Source of the DNA: Planctomycetaceae bacterium
Lineage (GTDB): Bacteria; Planctomycetota; Planctomycetia; Pirellulales; PNKZ01
Length of the DNA stretch: 64,000 nt
Direction: 5' to 3'
Assembly (NCBI GenBank): GCA_016793115.1
Contig: JAEUIN010000212.1
Location: 1 to 64,000, forward strand
Each line of letters opens with the position of its first letter. Position 1 is the stretch's first letter. Positions 54,191 through 63,668 of this stretch are shown here, one piece after another. The notes below the pieces were generated by a model. The model had not been told where the DNA came from and ran no database searches. It worked only from the letters and a program-made list of their open reading frames with translations. The position numbers and the translations under genes were made by a program.

Positions 54191-55072
54191 CTAGGCTGCG
54201 CGGCGCTGATAGGTCGGCGGCGGCGCATCGTCATGATCGACGTCGGCGAAGTGTGGCGTTCGCACCCGCGTGCTCGCGGTCGTTCGTTCGACGGCGGCTT
54301 CGTAGCGGCGGCGCTCTTCGTCACGCAACATCTTGAGCATCACGAGCGGCAACGCTCCGATGGCCAACGCGACGACTCCGCCCATGATGAAAGTCGTTCC
54401 CATTGATTGCAGCTCCGAGCGATCGGCGAATACGCTCCAAGCGACCAAGAATCCGCCGCACGTAAAGGCGGTGGTCGCCAAACCGAGAAAGATCCAAGAC
54501 ACGATCGAGGCGACGAATTCGCCCGGACGCGGTTCGCGCCGCAAGGCGTTCCACTCGTGCGGAACGACGGCAGGCGAGGTCGCCGGCTCCGTCGGGGCCG
54601 GCCCTGTCGGGCTATGCGGCGAAGGATACGTCGGCGCGTAGTGCGGCGCGGTGTAAGGCGCGCGGGGCGGAGGGGCGAACGACGGCGGTTCCGCTTCGCC
54701 TTGGGGCGCGCGTCGCAAGTGCGAACCGCTTGGTCCGCCGGGCGCGGCATCGTCATAGCGGCGCGACGTGGTCGTCAGTCGTTCCACGTGCCGCAGTTTT
54801 TCGTTCAGTTCCCAATTAGCCGCTTCCCAGCGGAGCGAAGAAATTCGCAGCGGCTCGGCTTTCGGCGGCGCGGCGGGACGGAAGTCCGGAGTTTCCTCGC
54901 TCGGCGGCACATGCATCGCGAGCGGGCGTTCGTTTTGCTCGGCTTGGACGAGCGTCGTCAGGTCGGTCCCGGCGTCGATCGCCAACAGCGTACCGCAGCG
55001 CGGGCAGCCGGGCTTGCCGTCGACGGCGCTGCTCACGCCGGGCACGTCTTGTCGACAAGCTGAACACCACAT
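54191..55072 (-). CDS. Zinc-ribbon membrane protein
   Basis: 293 aa from ATG 55072 (MWCSACRQDVPGV). N-terminal zinc ribbon (CSAC, CPRC), a Pro/Ser/Tyr-rich disordered middle (about 105-185), then two membrane segments (about 198-220 and 233-255) and a charged tail. No family recognised. The design (zinc ribbon plus membrane hairpin) recurs in uncharacterised planctomycete proteins. Confidence 0.7.
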   Translation of the reverse strand: MWCSACRQDVPGVSSAVDGKPGCPRCGTLLAIDAGTDLTTLVQAEQNERPLAMHVPPSEETPDFRPAAPPKAEPLRISSLRWEAANWELNEKLRHVERLTTTSRRYDDAAPGGPSGSHLRRAPQGEAEPPSFAPPPRAPYTAPHYAPTYPSPHSPTGPAPTEPATSPAVVPHEWNALRREPRPGEFVASIVSWIFLGLATTAFTCGGFLVAWSVFADRSELQSMGTTFIMGGVVALAIGALPLVMLKMLRDEERRRYEAAVERTTASTRVRTPHFADVDHDDAPPPTYQRRAA

Positions 55073-55236
55073 GGCCGCACACGTCCGCCTGAGGAGCGCC
55101 GGCTCGCAGAATGCCGGCGTTGAAAGCGGAGACCGACTCCGCCGTCGCGGTGTGTTATCGGTTCGAGCGGCCGGCAAACTGTAACGATTCCACAAACCTT
55201 GCGGCCTCAAGGACGGGCCGCGGACGTTTTGTCGGG

Positions 55237-55845
55237 CTAGGCCTTATACCGTCCTTCGCCGTTGATGCGGGCGAACACGTCGTTGAGCACCCAATGGAAC
55301 ACGGCCAGATGAATGCTCTCGACCATGCCCATGTCGTCGAGTCGCACATAGAGCCCGTCTTGCTGCGCTTTGAGCAGTTTGCCGCCCGAGTAGCCGGTGA
55401 GGCCGAACGTCTTCAAGCCGTGGCGATTGGCCCAATCGACCGCGGCCAAGATGTTTGGACTGTTGCCCGAGCCGGAGATGGCGATGAGCACGTCGCCTGC
55501 GGAGCCGTAGTTCATCAGCTGTTGGACGAAGATCTGGTCATAGCCGACGTCGTTGCCCACGGCCATGATCCAGCCGGCGTTGTCGGTGAGACTGAGCACC
55601 TTGAGTCGACGTTTCGATTCGTCCTTCAGTTCCTGTTCGCGGAGCGTGCTCTTTCCCAGGTCTTCCGCCATGTGCGAGGCGTTACAGCCGGAGCCGCCGT
55701 TGCCGATGATGAAGACGAACTTGCCGGCTTCGTAAGCGCCGTAGATGAGATCGGCCCAGCGTTTCAGCGCAGACTGATCAAGCTTGGCGAATTCGGAGTT
55801 GAGTCGATCGAGATACGCGGGAACGTCGAGCGCGGCGCCAAGCAT
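55237..55845 (-). CDS. SIS-domain sugar isomerase (GmhA-like)
   Basis: 202 aa. VFIIGNGGSGCNASHMAEDL and IAISGSGNSPNILAAVDWA are the phosphosugar-binding loops of SIS proteins, and the SLTDNAGWIMAVGNDVGYDQIFVQQL segment (read in two parts) resembles sedoheptulose-7-phosphate isomerase, the first step of ADP- or GDP-heptose synthesis. No other heptose genes are adjacent, so the substrate is open. Confidence 0.85.
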   Translation of the reverse strand: MLGAALDVPAYLDRLNSEFAKLDQSALKRWADLIYGAYEAGKFVFIIGNGGSGCNASHMAEDLGKSTLREQELKDESKRRLKVLSLTDNAGWIMAVGNDVGYDQIFVQQLMNYGSAGDVLIAISGSGNSPNILAAVDWANRHGLKTFGLTGYSGGKLLKAQQDGLYVRLDDMGMVESIHLAVFHWVLNDVFARINGEGRYKA

Positions 55846-55950
55846 AAAATCTCGCTAGAGTCGTAAGGGTGGCATCGAAAGCGGCGAAGAGCGAGTTGCC
55901 GCGCGGAGTCGTACCGGGACGCCGCCGATTCTATCGTATCGGCCGGGCGC

Positions 55951-55988
55951 AAAAAAAGCCCGGCGATCGTCGATACGATCGCCGGGCC
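55951..55988 (-). terminator. Rho-independent terminator for the di-cytochrome gene
   Basis: Perfect 12-bp GC-rich stem (55958-55969 with 55976-55987), six-base loop, followed on the minus strand by seven T (plus-strand A 55951-55957). 36 bp after the stop at 56023. Confidence 0.92.
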
Positions 55989-56022
55989 ACGGTTTTCAGA
56001 CGTCGTCGATTTCAGGCCGTGT

Positions 56023-57969
56023 TTAGCGGCGCGAAACCCACTGTGTGAGCAACGGGAGCGGCGGGCCGCCGAAGGCTTGAGCGAAGGCGCCGTCAAAGCG
56101 TGCACCGGATGCGAGGCCGTTCATGAGCGACGTCCATTTCGGCGACCGCATCAGGTCTTTGACGAAGGCCTGCGACACCGCACCCATTCCGGCGTCAAGG
56201 TTCCGGCTGTTGACGAGCGTTTGCGGGGTCACGCCGCTGGAGACGGCGCCGTCTTCCCAGCTTTTCACGATCGGGTTCTGCGGGTGCATTTTCGCCGCCA
56301 TATTTCGCGCCGTGCCGACGGCGAACCAACGCGGCAAGCCTTCGGCGACGGAATCGAAGTAGCAACCGATGACCGTCTCGGCCAACAGCGGCGCAAATTC
56401 CTCGGCTGCACCGGGCGTCGCGACGACGCAGGCATAGGCGTCGATGTAGTTATAGGTCCAGTGCGAGTTCACGCCGGACGCGATCTCGCGCTGTTCGACC
56501 ACGCGGGCGAACTCTTTATGCTCGAATGCTTTGTCGAAGACGTAGACGGTAATGCGACCTTTGACCATCGGCTTGCCGGCCGGCAGTTTCAAGGCGGTGG
56601 CGATCTTGGCGCGTTCGGCTTCCAATACCTTCTTGGTTTCTTCCATGCGCACCGGCCCGACGTCGCCGATCAGCAGGAAGTCCGTGGTCTCCAGCGTTTC
56701 GGAAGGGGAATCAGGATTCGCCGTCGACCAATTCTTTTTGGCGGTCGCCGTCCGGCTTTGCATCAGTTCTTCATGCGTGGCCTTCTTGGCGATCGCCATG
56801 CGTACGGCCAGCGAGATCGATTGCTCGGGATTCTCGCCGTCGAACTTCGCTCCCTCGGCGATCCACGTCGTAATTTTCGCCATGTCGGCGTCGTCGAGCG
56901 GCGGAGCGCGACGCGGCATCTGCGGCCGCATCTCGCCTTGCGCCCCCTTCGCGATTCCCTTCAGCATTTGCACGAGAAGGCTGCCGTTTGGGTTACCCGG
57001 CACGACGACCGGTCCGCTTTGGCCGCCGCGCATCAAGTCGGAGAAGCGGAACATGCCGAAATTATCGGAGTTGTCGTTGGGACGATCCGCGCCGTGGCAC
57101 TCGAAGCAGTTGTCCATGAGAATCGGCGCGACGTCGCGCATGAAATGCACCGACTCGTTACCGGTCGCGCGGGCCACTTGTCCGGTACCGGCCGCACCGG
57201 GCGCGAACGAGTTGAGCGACATCCGCATGTCGGGGCCGTCGTACTTAGCCCCTTGATCGATCCACTTGGTGATCGTGGCCAGTTCGTCGGCCGTGACTTT
57301 GTTGCCGCCGGGAGGCATCTCGCCCGACGCCATTTTTTCGACGATCGTACTGGTCGCCCCTTGGCCCGGCTTAATCACGGCGAGCGTGCCCCCCGTGCCC
57401 GCCGCGAGTTCGGCGAACGTGGCCATACTGAAGTCGCCGCGGTTGCCGCGGATGTGGCAGTTGCCGCATTTGGCGACGAAGATGGGCGCAACGTCGTTCA
57501 CGAAGCTCACGCCCGCCATGGCTTGGCCCGGACGAGGCCGACGCGTAGCCGAAGCGGTCGCACGCGGACGCGGAACAGTGCCGCTTGCCATGGCCGTCGG
57601 CATCGGTTTGGCGGCGGGCAACGCCGACCCTTTCACGGGCGCCGCACTCGCAGTTTGCAGCGGCGCGCGCTCGACCAACTTCCGAGCGGCGGCCAGGCGC
57701 AGACGGAACGGCGCAAGAACCGGCTCGATCACGGTGTCTGATTCGTTGGCGATCTGCAGGCCGGTGATCGCGCCGTCAATCTCGTCGACGAGCGCCTTTA
57801 ATTCGTCGGTCTTGTGGTCACGATAGAGCGTCACGACTTTTTGAAGGGATTGGTCGAGCCAAACCAGCTTCTCTTTGTTTTCCGCGGAGAGCTCGACGCC
57901 GTGCGACGTCGCCGACCAAACGGTCGCCGCAACGACGCAAAGTCCCAACCCAAACCGGCGCGCGTTCAT
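56023..57969 (-). CDS. Secreted protein with two cytochrome-c-like domains and a degenerate peptidase-like C-terminus
   Basis: 648 aa from ATG 57969 with AGAGGT 8 bases upstream. Signal peptide, then a helical region and a Pro/Ala linker. Two PSCyt1-like haem domains follow: CGNCH near 168-172 and CFECH near 288-292, each followed by a Met-Pro-Pro-Gly or RPQMPRR-type axial region. The last 200 residues resemble the DUF1570/MA-type gluzincin region, with LPRWFAVGTARNMAAK where active relatives have P-x-W-x-x-E-G-x-A, but the HExxH is absent (LLAETVIGCYFDS). Probably periplasmic electron or haem-binding; enzymatic role of the C-terminus unlikely. Confidence 0.78.
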   Translation of the reverse strand: MNARRFGLGLCVVAATVWSATSHGVELSAENKEKLVWLDQSLQKVVTLYRDHKTDELKALVDEIDGAITGLQIANESDTVIEPVLAPFRLRLAAARKLVERAPLQTASAAPVKGSALPAAKPMPTAMASGTVPRPRATASATRRPRPGQAMAGVSFVNDVAPIFVAKCGNCHIRGNRGDFSMATFAELAAGTGGTLAVIKPGQGATSTIVEKMASGEMPPGGNKVTADELATITKWIDQGAKYDGPDMRMSLNSFAPGAAGTGQVARATGNESVHFMRDVAPILMDNCFECHGADRPNDNSDNFGMFRFSDLMRGGQSGPVVVPGNPNGSLLVQMLKGIAKGAQGEMRPQMPRRAPPLDDADMAKITTWIAEGAKFDGENPEQSISLAVRMAIAKKATHEELMQSRTATAKKNWSTANPDSPSETLETTDFLLIGDVGPVRMEETKKVLEAERAKIATALKLPAGKPMVKGRITVYVFDKAFEHKEFARVVEQREIASGVNSHWTYNYIDAYACVVATPGAAEEFAPLLAETVIGCYFDSVAEGLPRWFAVGTARNMAAKMHPQNPIVKSWEDGAVSSGVTPQTLVNSRNLDAGMGAVSQAFVKDLMRSPKWTSLMNGLASGARFDGAFAQAFGGPPLPLLTQWVSRR

Positions 57970-58213
57970 AGACAATTACCTCTTTCAGACAAAGAAGAGA
58001 TTCCGAAGCCGACGTCTCTGTTCCGTGATACGCGCACTCCGGGCGTATCGAGGCGCACGACAAAGAGTGCCCGATGACCTAAGCAGTATACTAATCGGCG
58101 AAACTTGCAGTCCAGCAAGAAGAGGGGGCTTTGGGGAGAGGCGACCCCGAAAGAATGCCCTGACACTCCCGACCGAACCGGCGGCCACGTTGATTCGCGG
58201 CCGACGGATCAGC

Positions 58214-58933
58214 TTATTCCCTATACGCGGCGGAGGCAAGCTCACGTCGCTTCGCCTGCCGAGCCGTCTGAGTCGGCCGATAGCCGTATTCGACCGCGAA
58301 CCACTCCGCATAGCGCTCCCGTTCCACAGTCCGGGTGTTGCGAGTATCGAGCAAATGCCCCAACTCGTGGATGAGAATGTTATTGAGATAGAAGTCTTTG
58401 GCGGCGGCTTCGGTCCAAATAAGTTGCCAACGTCGACCGCTCGCCGGTCGCCAACTGCCTCCATACATCCGAGCTTCGGTAAGTTGGGCAGGCGTGGGCG
58501 GCCCCGGATAGTCTTCTACGAGGCTTTCTTCGATCGGATAAAGATAGAGGGCGCGACCCCATTGCATGCCGTAAAGCGGCATCGTCCGCTTCTTGCGGGT
58601 CATACGGCTCAGTTGAACGACTTCCAGGTCGCGCACGAAGGAAGGGGGCAGCATGGCCAACCGGGTGCGAACTTCGTCGGCCGTGACCACATGTCGGAAG
58701 CCGGGCCCTGCAGGTTCGACGATCAGCCGATAATCCGTACGTTTGGCTTCTTCCGACCGGGGTTCATGCCACGTTTCAGGCGGCATATAGACCCGTGCGA
58801 CGTTTGACTCGCCGCGGCTACGGGCGCGCAACGCCGTCCGTCGATTGGAACGAACCGTCGACCGTCGACCGGTTGTGAGCCGGGAGTCGATGCCGTGGTG
58901 GCGTTGGAAGCTCGGATTGAACGGATTCGACAT
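58214..58933 (-). CDS. Putative zinc metalloprotease (HELGH zincin)
   Basis: 239 aa, no signal peptide. A basic N-terminus (about 1-45) precedes a compact domain with HELGH at 189-193 (NNILIHELGHLLDTRN) and a downstream Glu210 in RYAEWFAVEYG that could be the third metal ligand of a gluzincin. I do not recognise the family. It lies 245 bp before the di-cytochrome gene start on the same strand (reading order zincin then cytochrome). Confidence 0.65.
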   Translation of the reverse strand: MSNPFNPSFQRHHGIDSRLTTGRRSTVRSNRRTALRARSRGESNVARVYMPPETWHEPRSEEAKRTDYRLIVEPAGPGFRHVVTADEVRTRLAMLPPSFVRDLEVVQLSRMTRKKRTMPLYGMQWGRALYLYPIEESLVEDYPGPPTPAQLTEARMYGGSWRPASGRRWQLIWTEAAAKDFYLNNILIHELGHLLDTRNTRTVERERYAEWFAVEYGYRPTQTARQAKRRELASAAYRE

Positions 58934-59319
58934 GGCCTAGGCCCTCTGTCGCAAGCGGATCGAGTCCGTTCGTGTCGTCGGCCTTCTTCGGCCTACTCCG
59001 CAGCGTGCGATGGAACAATTGGAGGCAACAAGCGCTCGGACGAGCGTCTTGAGGATCCGCGACAACCGGCAAAACCGGCCGCTTTGGTCCTACCTCAATG
59101 CTAAGTCACCCCCGGCGGCGGACAAGCAAGAGCGTAAGTCGCTATTGGGCAAGGCGTTAGAAAAGCGTTTGACAGGCCAAAAACCGTCGTTCTGCCCGTT
59201 TTCAGCCACCTTTGAAGTCCGTGTCAGACGCGCTCAACCAGCAATTACGATGCGGTTGCATTGGTGCGCAACACGCGAACCGTCTCGACTTGAGACGACG
59301 ACGACAAAGAGAATCGTCG
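58934..59319. other. Intergenic region between kinase gene and zincin
   Basis: 386 bp; both neighbours are on the minus strand, so it is the 3' flank of the kinase and the 5' flank of the zincin. A small GTCTC-GACTT-GAGAC hairpin lies at 59282-59296, without T tract. No gene, repeat or RNA recognised. Confidence 0.4.
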
Positions 59320-61164
59320 TTAAGAACCTTGCGCTGCGCCCGTCGATGGAGCGATGACTGGCGCTTGTCCACCGGTCGGGGGCACGGCGGGAATCGAAGC
59401 TGCGGCGGCAGGTGCGGCCTGCGTCTCTCCGGCCGTCGCCTTCTTTTGCATCTCCTCAAGCCGACGCTTGCGATCTTCCTCGCCTTTCTTCACGACTAAG
59501 AGCAATCCAACGCCTAAGGCGATGCAAACGGCTCCAATCAGGATGCCGAAAATGATCAGCGTGCGGAGCGAGGTCCCCCGTTTCTTCAGCGGCTTGAGCG
59601 GCTTAGGCGCGCCTCCCTCCACCGCTTTGGCAGACCCGGACTGATCCCCAGGCTTCTTCGGCGGGAGGGCCTTGGCCTGCCCCGACCGATCCGACTTGGC
59701 AGCGGTTTTGCTTCCCGACAGATTCGCGCTGTCGCCGGCGGGCTTGCCGCTCTCGCCGGGTTTCACCGGCTTCTTGCCGTACTTCGTCGACAAAACGTTG
59801 CTGTCGCCGCCCGTGTTGATAGTGAAATTGAAACCGCCCGAATCGGCAGGTTTCCCGGCTTGCGGCGGATCGATCGATTTCGCGACCGGCATCTTCTTAC
59901 CGATCTTCGACGATCCTTCCGGCTTGGGAGGGATTCGCCCCGCCGGGCCTTTCGTCGTCGGTTGAGCTTGGCCGGCGAGCGTGTCGCCGACGGCCGGCAT
60001 TTCCCCGGAGGAGCCTGCGGATTTAGCCTTCCGCATGCGCTGCGCTTGGGGCGGATTGGGGCGTCCCGCCGGCCGTGCGCCCGGTCCGGCCGCAGCAAAC
60101 GGCTGCCCCGTGGGCCGCAGCGCCCCGCGATCGACGAGCCATTGCGTCAGCGCTTGCTCGGCTTCGATCGCGCTCTGATAACGCTGGGACAAATCCTTCG
60201 CCATCATTTTACGGCAGATCGAAACCAAATCGCTCGGCACATCTGGCCGGTCTTTGGAAATCGGCGCGGGTTCCTTCTGCTGATGGGCCAAGAGGCGCTG
60301 CGTCAACGTTCCCTCGGGGAACGGCGGATGGCCCGTCAGCGTAAAATACAGCGTGCAACCGAGGCTGTAGATATCGGCCCGGGAGTCGACCGAATGGCTA
60401 TCGCGAGCCTGCTCAGGCGCTAGGTAGTCGGCCGTGCCAAGCACGTTTTCTTCGTGCATCTGCGTCAGCGAGGCTTGCTTCTCGTCGTCGGAGAAGCGGG
60501 CCAAGCCCATGTCGAGGATCTTTACGACGCCCTTGGGATCGACGAGCAGATTCGCCGGCTTGATGTCGCGATGGATCAATCCGACCTGATGGGCATGGGC
60601 CAGCCCGGCGGCGGCCTGACGAATGTACTCGGCGGCCGTTTCATAGGTGAGCGTGCCGCCGGTATCGACGATCCGCTGCAAGTCCTGCCCTTCGACGAAC
60701 TCCATCACGAGGAAGTGATTGTCGCCGTCGTTGTCGACGTCGTAAGCACGAACGATGTTCGGATGCTCGACCGCCGCCGCGGCGCGCGCCTCGCGATAGA
60801 AGCGACCAAGATACGAGGAGTCGTTGACGCGCGCCTGCGGCAAGACTTTGATCGCCCGGCGCTGCCGCATGTGCTTGTGCTCGGCGAGAAACACGCTGCT
60901 CATGCCGCCCGAGCCAAGATGCCTCAGCAACTTGTAGTTGCCGAGGAAAAAGCCCTTATGCCGACCTTGCAAAAGTTTGTCGGCTTGCCAATCGGTGAGG
61001 AGCGCGACGCGCTGCAAGAATTCGATGAACTTCTGGCCGTCGGCTTTGTCGTCCGGCCCGAGTTCGGCCTCGTAATCGGCCTGCGCTTTGGTCAGCGCGG
61101 CGGCCTCGATGAGTCCGCTCTTTTCAACAAGCTCTAGATACTTGTCGCCGGTGAGGTTCGACAT
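59320..61164 (-). CDS. Ser/Thr protein kinase A, membrane-anchored
   Basis: 614 aa. An N-terminal module (1-78) ending [22 protein letters not shown] leads into a Hanks-type kinase: Gly-rich loop [10 protein letters not shown], Lys106 in [17 protein letters not shown] (Asp200) and DMG (218-220) in place of DFG. The activation segment has [12 protein letters not shown] Pro/Gly/Ser/Lys-rich linker (about 345-545) leads to one membrane segment ([20 protein letters not shown]) near the C-terminus and a short outer tail. Colinear with kinase B next door. Targets unknown. Confidence 0.93.
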   Translation of the reverse strand: MSNLTGDKYLELVEKSGLIEAAALTKAQADYEAELGPDDKADGQKFIEFLQRVALLTDWQADKLLQGRHKGFFLGNYKLLRHLGSGGMSSVFLAEHKHMRQRRAIKVLPQARVNDSSYLGRFYREARAAAAVEHPNIVRAYDVDNDGDNHFLVMEFVEGQDLQRIVDTGGTLTYETAAEYIRQAAAGLAHAHQVGLIHRDIKPANLLVDPKGVVKILDMGLARFSDDEKQASLTQMHEENVLGTADYLAPEQARDSHSVDSRADIYSLGCTLYFTLTGHPPFPEGTLTQRLLAHQQKEPAPISKDRPDVPSDLVSICRKMMAKDLSQRYQSAIEAEQALTQWLVDRGALRPTGQPFAAAGPGARPAGRPNPPQAQRMRKAKSAGSSGEMPAVGDTLAGQAQPTTKGPAGRIPPKPEGSSKIGKKMPVAKSIDPPQAGKPADSGGFNFTINTGGDSNVLSTKYGKKPVKPGESGKPAGDSANLSGSKTAAKSDRSGQAKALPPKKPGDQSGSAKAVEGGAPKPLKPLKKRGTSLRTLIIFGILIGAVCIALGVGLLLVVKKGEEDRKRRLEEMQKKATAGETQAAPAAAASIPAVPPTGGQAPVIAPSTGAAQGS

Positions 61165-61343
61165 ATCGCCGACCGCGACGCCTTCTTAGCGCCGCGCACA
61201 CAGAGGGGGCGTGCTGCACTCGACTCAGCTACGAACGTCGCCGACTCCGTCGGACGGTGCGTCGGATCGAAGCGCCGCTCCTGTCGTTCGAAGCTACTAC
61301 GGCGGGCGTGCCGCGACTTCGAAACTTCGAGCCTGCGCGAACT

Positions 61344-63068
61344 TCAATCGCGGCTGCCGCCGATGCCGATCGTGGCGTTCGTGGATGCGTCGTCGGAATT
61401 TCTTATCATATAATATAAACCGAATACAAGCAGGCCGCTAAAGAATATGAAAACCACGGCGGCAAAAACGGGATGTTTTTGAAATAGCTTCTCGACGTCC
61501 CGTTTCACGTCGTCGCCGTCGGAACGCGTCGCCGGTTTTCGAACCGGCGATCGCTGCGAACGTGGGGCGGAACTGTGCGGTCGCGAAAGGCCCGGCAAAG
61601 CCGGAACGCTTGGAGCGGCCGCAGCGGCCGGCATGGCAAGAATCTCCGAGAGAAAGTCGTTTGTTTGGGGCGAAGGCCCGAGTTCGATCTTCGGCGACGA
61701 TTTCCCGCCCGTCGTGGCAGGCGCTTTCGCGACGGGCGCGGCCCGATGTTCGGCCGCACTCCGCGAATCGGACGTCGAACCACTCTTATTAGGTAGGCCG
61801 TTTTTGTCCTTGCGGCTCCGTGCCGTCACGTCGTCCAAATCGGCCAACTGCAGTTCGTCGTCTTCCGCCGGGCGGCGTTTTCCGATGGAAGTCATCTGGG
61901 CTCGCACGACGTCGGTATCCCGCAAGCTACTCCCGGTTGCGGGGGCGTCGACGTCCCCCTCATCGAGATCCGGCGAGATCGAACCGAGCGCAACGCCGGA
62001 CGCCGGACGCACGTCGCTCTGCGACCATTCACGAAGCCATTGCTTCATCACGCCGGCGAGTTCCTGCGCCGACTGAAAGCGATCGGCGGGTTTCTTAGCC
62101 ATCATCTTCTTGCAGATGGCGACTAGTCCGCTCGGCGCGTTGGGGCGGACATTGGTAATCGGGTCGGGCTCTTGATGCAAGTGCGCCATCAGACGCTGCG
62201 CAACGCTGCCGGTGTTGAACGGCGGCCGGCCGGTCAGCAAGAAATAGAGAGTGCAACCGAGACCGTAGATATCCGCGCGGCCGTCGGCATCGTGACTGTT
62301 TAGCGCCTGCTCGGGAGCAAGATAGTTCGTCGTACCGATTACTTTTTCATCGTGTTCTTGAGTGAGCGAAGCCTGCCGCTCCATCTCCTCCGGCGCGTAG
62401 CGGGCCAGTCCCATGTCGAGGATTTTCACCGTTCCTTCGGGGTTGACGAGCAGATTGGCCGGCTTGATGTCGCGATGCACGACGCCGGCCCTGTGCGCGT
62501 GCGCCAAACCGTCGGCCGTTTGACGGATGACGTCGGCCGCCGATTCATACGACAACACCCCGCGTCGCACGATCATCTTCTGTAAATCGATTCCTTCGAC
62601 GTACTCCATCACGAAGTAGTGCGTGTCACCGTCGCTCCCCACGTCGTAGGCATGCACGACGTTGTTATGGTCAAGCGCGGCGGCGGCACGAGCCTCGCGA
62701 TAGAAGCGCTCCAAATACGAGGAATCCTTGATCCGATGCGCCGGCAGAATCTTCAACGCGCGGCGCTGGCGCATGAATCGATGCTCGGCGAGATACACGG
62801 TGCTCATGCCGCCGGCGCCGATGCGCCCGAGCAACTTGTAGTTGCCGAGGACGAACCCCTTATGTCGACCTTGAGCGAGCTTATCGGCTTGCCATTTCGT
62901 CAACATGCCGACATGCAACAGGTATCGCAGAAATGCGGCGCCGCCGTCGGCGTCGAGATCGCTCGCGCCGTCGGCTTCAAATTCGCCGAGCGCACGTTGC
63001 AAGTCCTCGGCCGAGAGTAACCCCGACTTCTCGATGAGTTCGATGATCTTCACCGTTGTTTGCTGCAT
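61344..63068 (-). CDS. Ser/Thr protein kinase B, membrane-anchored
   Basis: 574 aa from ATG 63068 (MQQTTVKIIELIEKSG); the start at 63137 adds a basic stretch. The first 220 residues align without gaps to kinase A: WQADKLAQGRHKGFVLGNYKLL, Lys106, Asp200 in [10 protein letters not shown], and DMG at 218-220. GTTNYLAPEQA is the activation loop. A long Ser/Ala-rich linker precedes a single C-terminal membrane segment (FAAVVFIFFSGLLVFGLYYM) with only about 20 residues after it. Encoded 179 bp upstream of kinase A on the same strand; a gene duplication. Confidence 0.93.
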   Translation of the reverse strand: MQQTTVKIIELIEKSGLLSAEDLQRALGEFEADGASDLDADGGAAFLRYLLHVGMLTKWQADKLAQGRHKGFVLGNYKLLGRIGAGGMSTVYLAEHRFMRQRRALKILPAHRIKDSSYLERFYREARAAAALDHNNVVHAYDVGSDGDTHYFVMEYVEGIDLQKMIVRRGVLSYESAADVIRQTADGLAHAHRAGVVHRDIKPANLLVNPEGTVKILDMGLARYAPEEMERQASLTQEHDEKVIGTTNYLAPEQALNSHDADGRADIYGLGCTLYFLLTGRPPFNTGSVAQRLMAHLHQEPDPITNVRPNAPSGLVAICKKMMAKKPADRFQSAQELAGVMKQWLREWSQSDVRPASGVALGSISPDLDEGDVDAPATGSSLRDTDVVRAQMTSIGKRRPAEDDELQLADLDDVTARSRKDKNGLPNKSGSTSDSRSAAEHRAAPVAKAPATTGGKSSPKIELGPSPQTNDFLSEILAMPAAAAAPSVPALPGLSRPHSSAPRSQRSPVRKPATRSDGDDVKRDVEKLFQKHPVFAAVVFIFFSGLLVFGLYYMIRNSDDASTNATIGIGGSRD

Positions 63069-63351
63069 CGCTCCCTCGCCGCATCGGCCGCGAATTCTAT
63101 TTTCCTTCGCGCGCCGCACAGCGCACCCGCTCCTCATGGTCGTCGTGTGCCGTTAGACTAAGGTGGTCGAACGACGAGTCCGCGATTCAATTACGGATGA
63201 GTTATCGTCACACACGACTTGTCGCATCCAAGGTTAGCCGGCCGATCGGAAAGCCTGCAAGCGTGCAAACGTGATTCAAGTGAAACAAGATCGGCGGGGC
63301 GCAACTTCTCATCGAACGCTTATCGTTTACTCACAATCCATTACGCCCGAC

Positions 63352-63660
63352 ATGACGCAATCTACGCAAAGCCCAAGTTCCGCCGCGCCCGCCGTCGTCG
63401 TTTACACGCGCGCCGGCTGCCATCTATGCGACGAGGCCGCGCAATTGCTCGGAGCTTACGGCCTCGCGGCGAGTTTCATCGACATCGACGCCGATCCTCA
63501 ACTCCGCGCTCTTCACACCGATTGGGTACCCGTCGTCGAGATCGGCGGACGAATTCGTTTCCGCGGACGCATCGATCCGGTGTTGCTCGAGCGAATCGTT
63601 CGGACCGAGTTCGCCCCACCCTCTCCCGCCCCTGATTCTCTTCACGCCCAGAATCGTTAG
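63352..63660 (+). CDS. Glutaredoxin-like protein
   Basis: 102 aa from ATG 63352 (MTQSTQSPSS). VVVYTRAGCHLCDEAAQLL has a CHLC redox site at the position of glutaredoxin/thioredoxin CxxC; VPVVEIGG supplies the cis-proline. Of the small DUF836/YbbN-type glutaredoxins that precede biosynthetic enzymes. It ends 8 bp before a thiO-like gene, so the two may form one operon. Confidence 0.85.
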   Translation: MTQSTQSPSSAAPAVVVYTRAGCHLCDEAAQLLGAYGLAASFIDIDADPQLRALHTDWVPVVEIGGRIRFRGRIDPVLLERIVRTEFAPPSPAPDSLHAQNR

Positions 63661-63668
63661 GTCTCACC

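Noticed and set aside
56077..57741. 554-aa plus-strand open frame opposite the di-cytochrome gene
   Set aside because: Arg/His-rich shadow with no motif; the minus frame has a signal peptide and two CxxCH haem sites.
61396..61430. AT-rich patch with TATAAT-like sequence near 61403
   Set aside because: It lies inside the kinase B coding region and encodes the end of the membrane segment (GLYYMIRNS), so a promoter is not needed to explain it.
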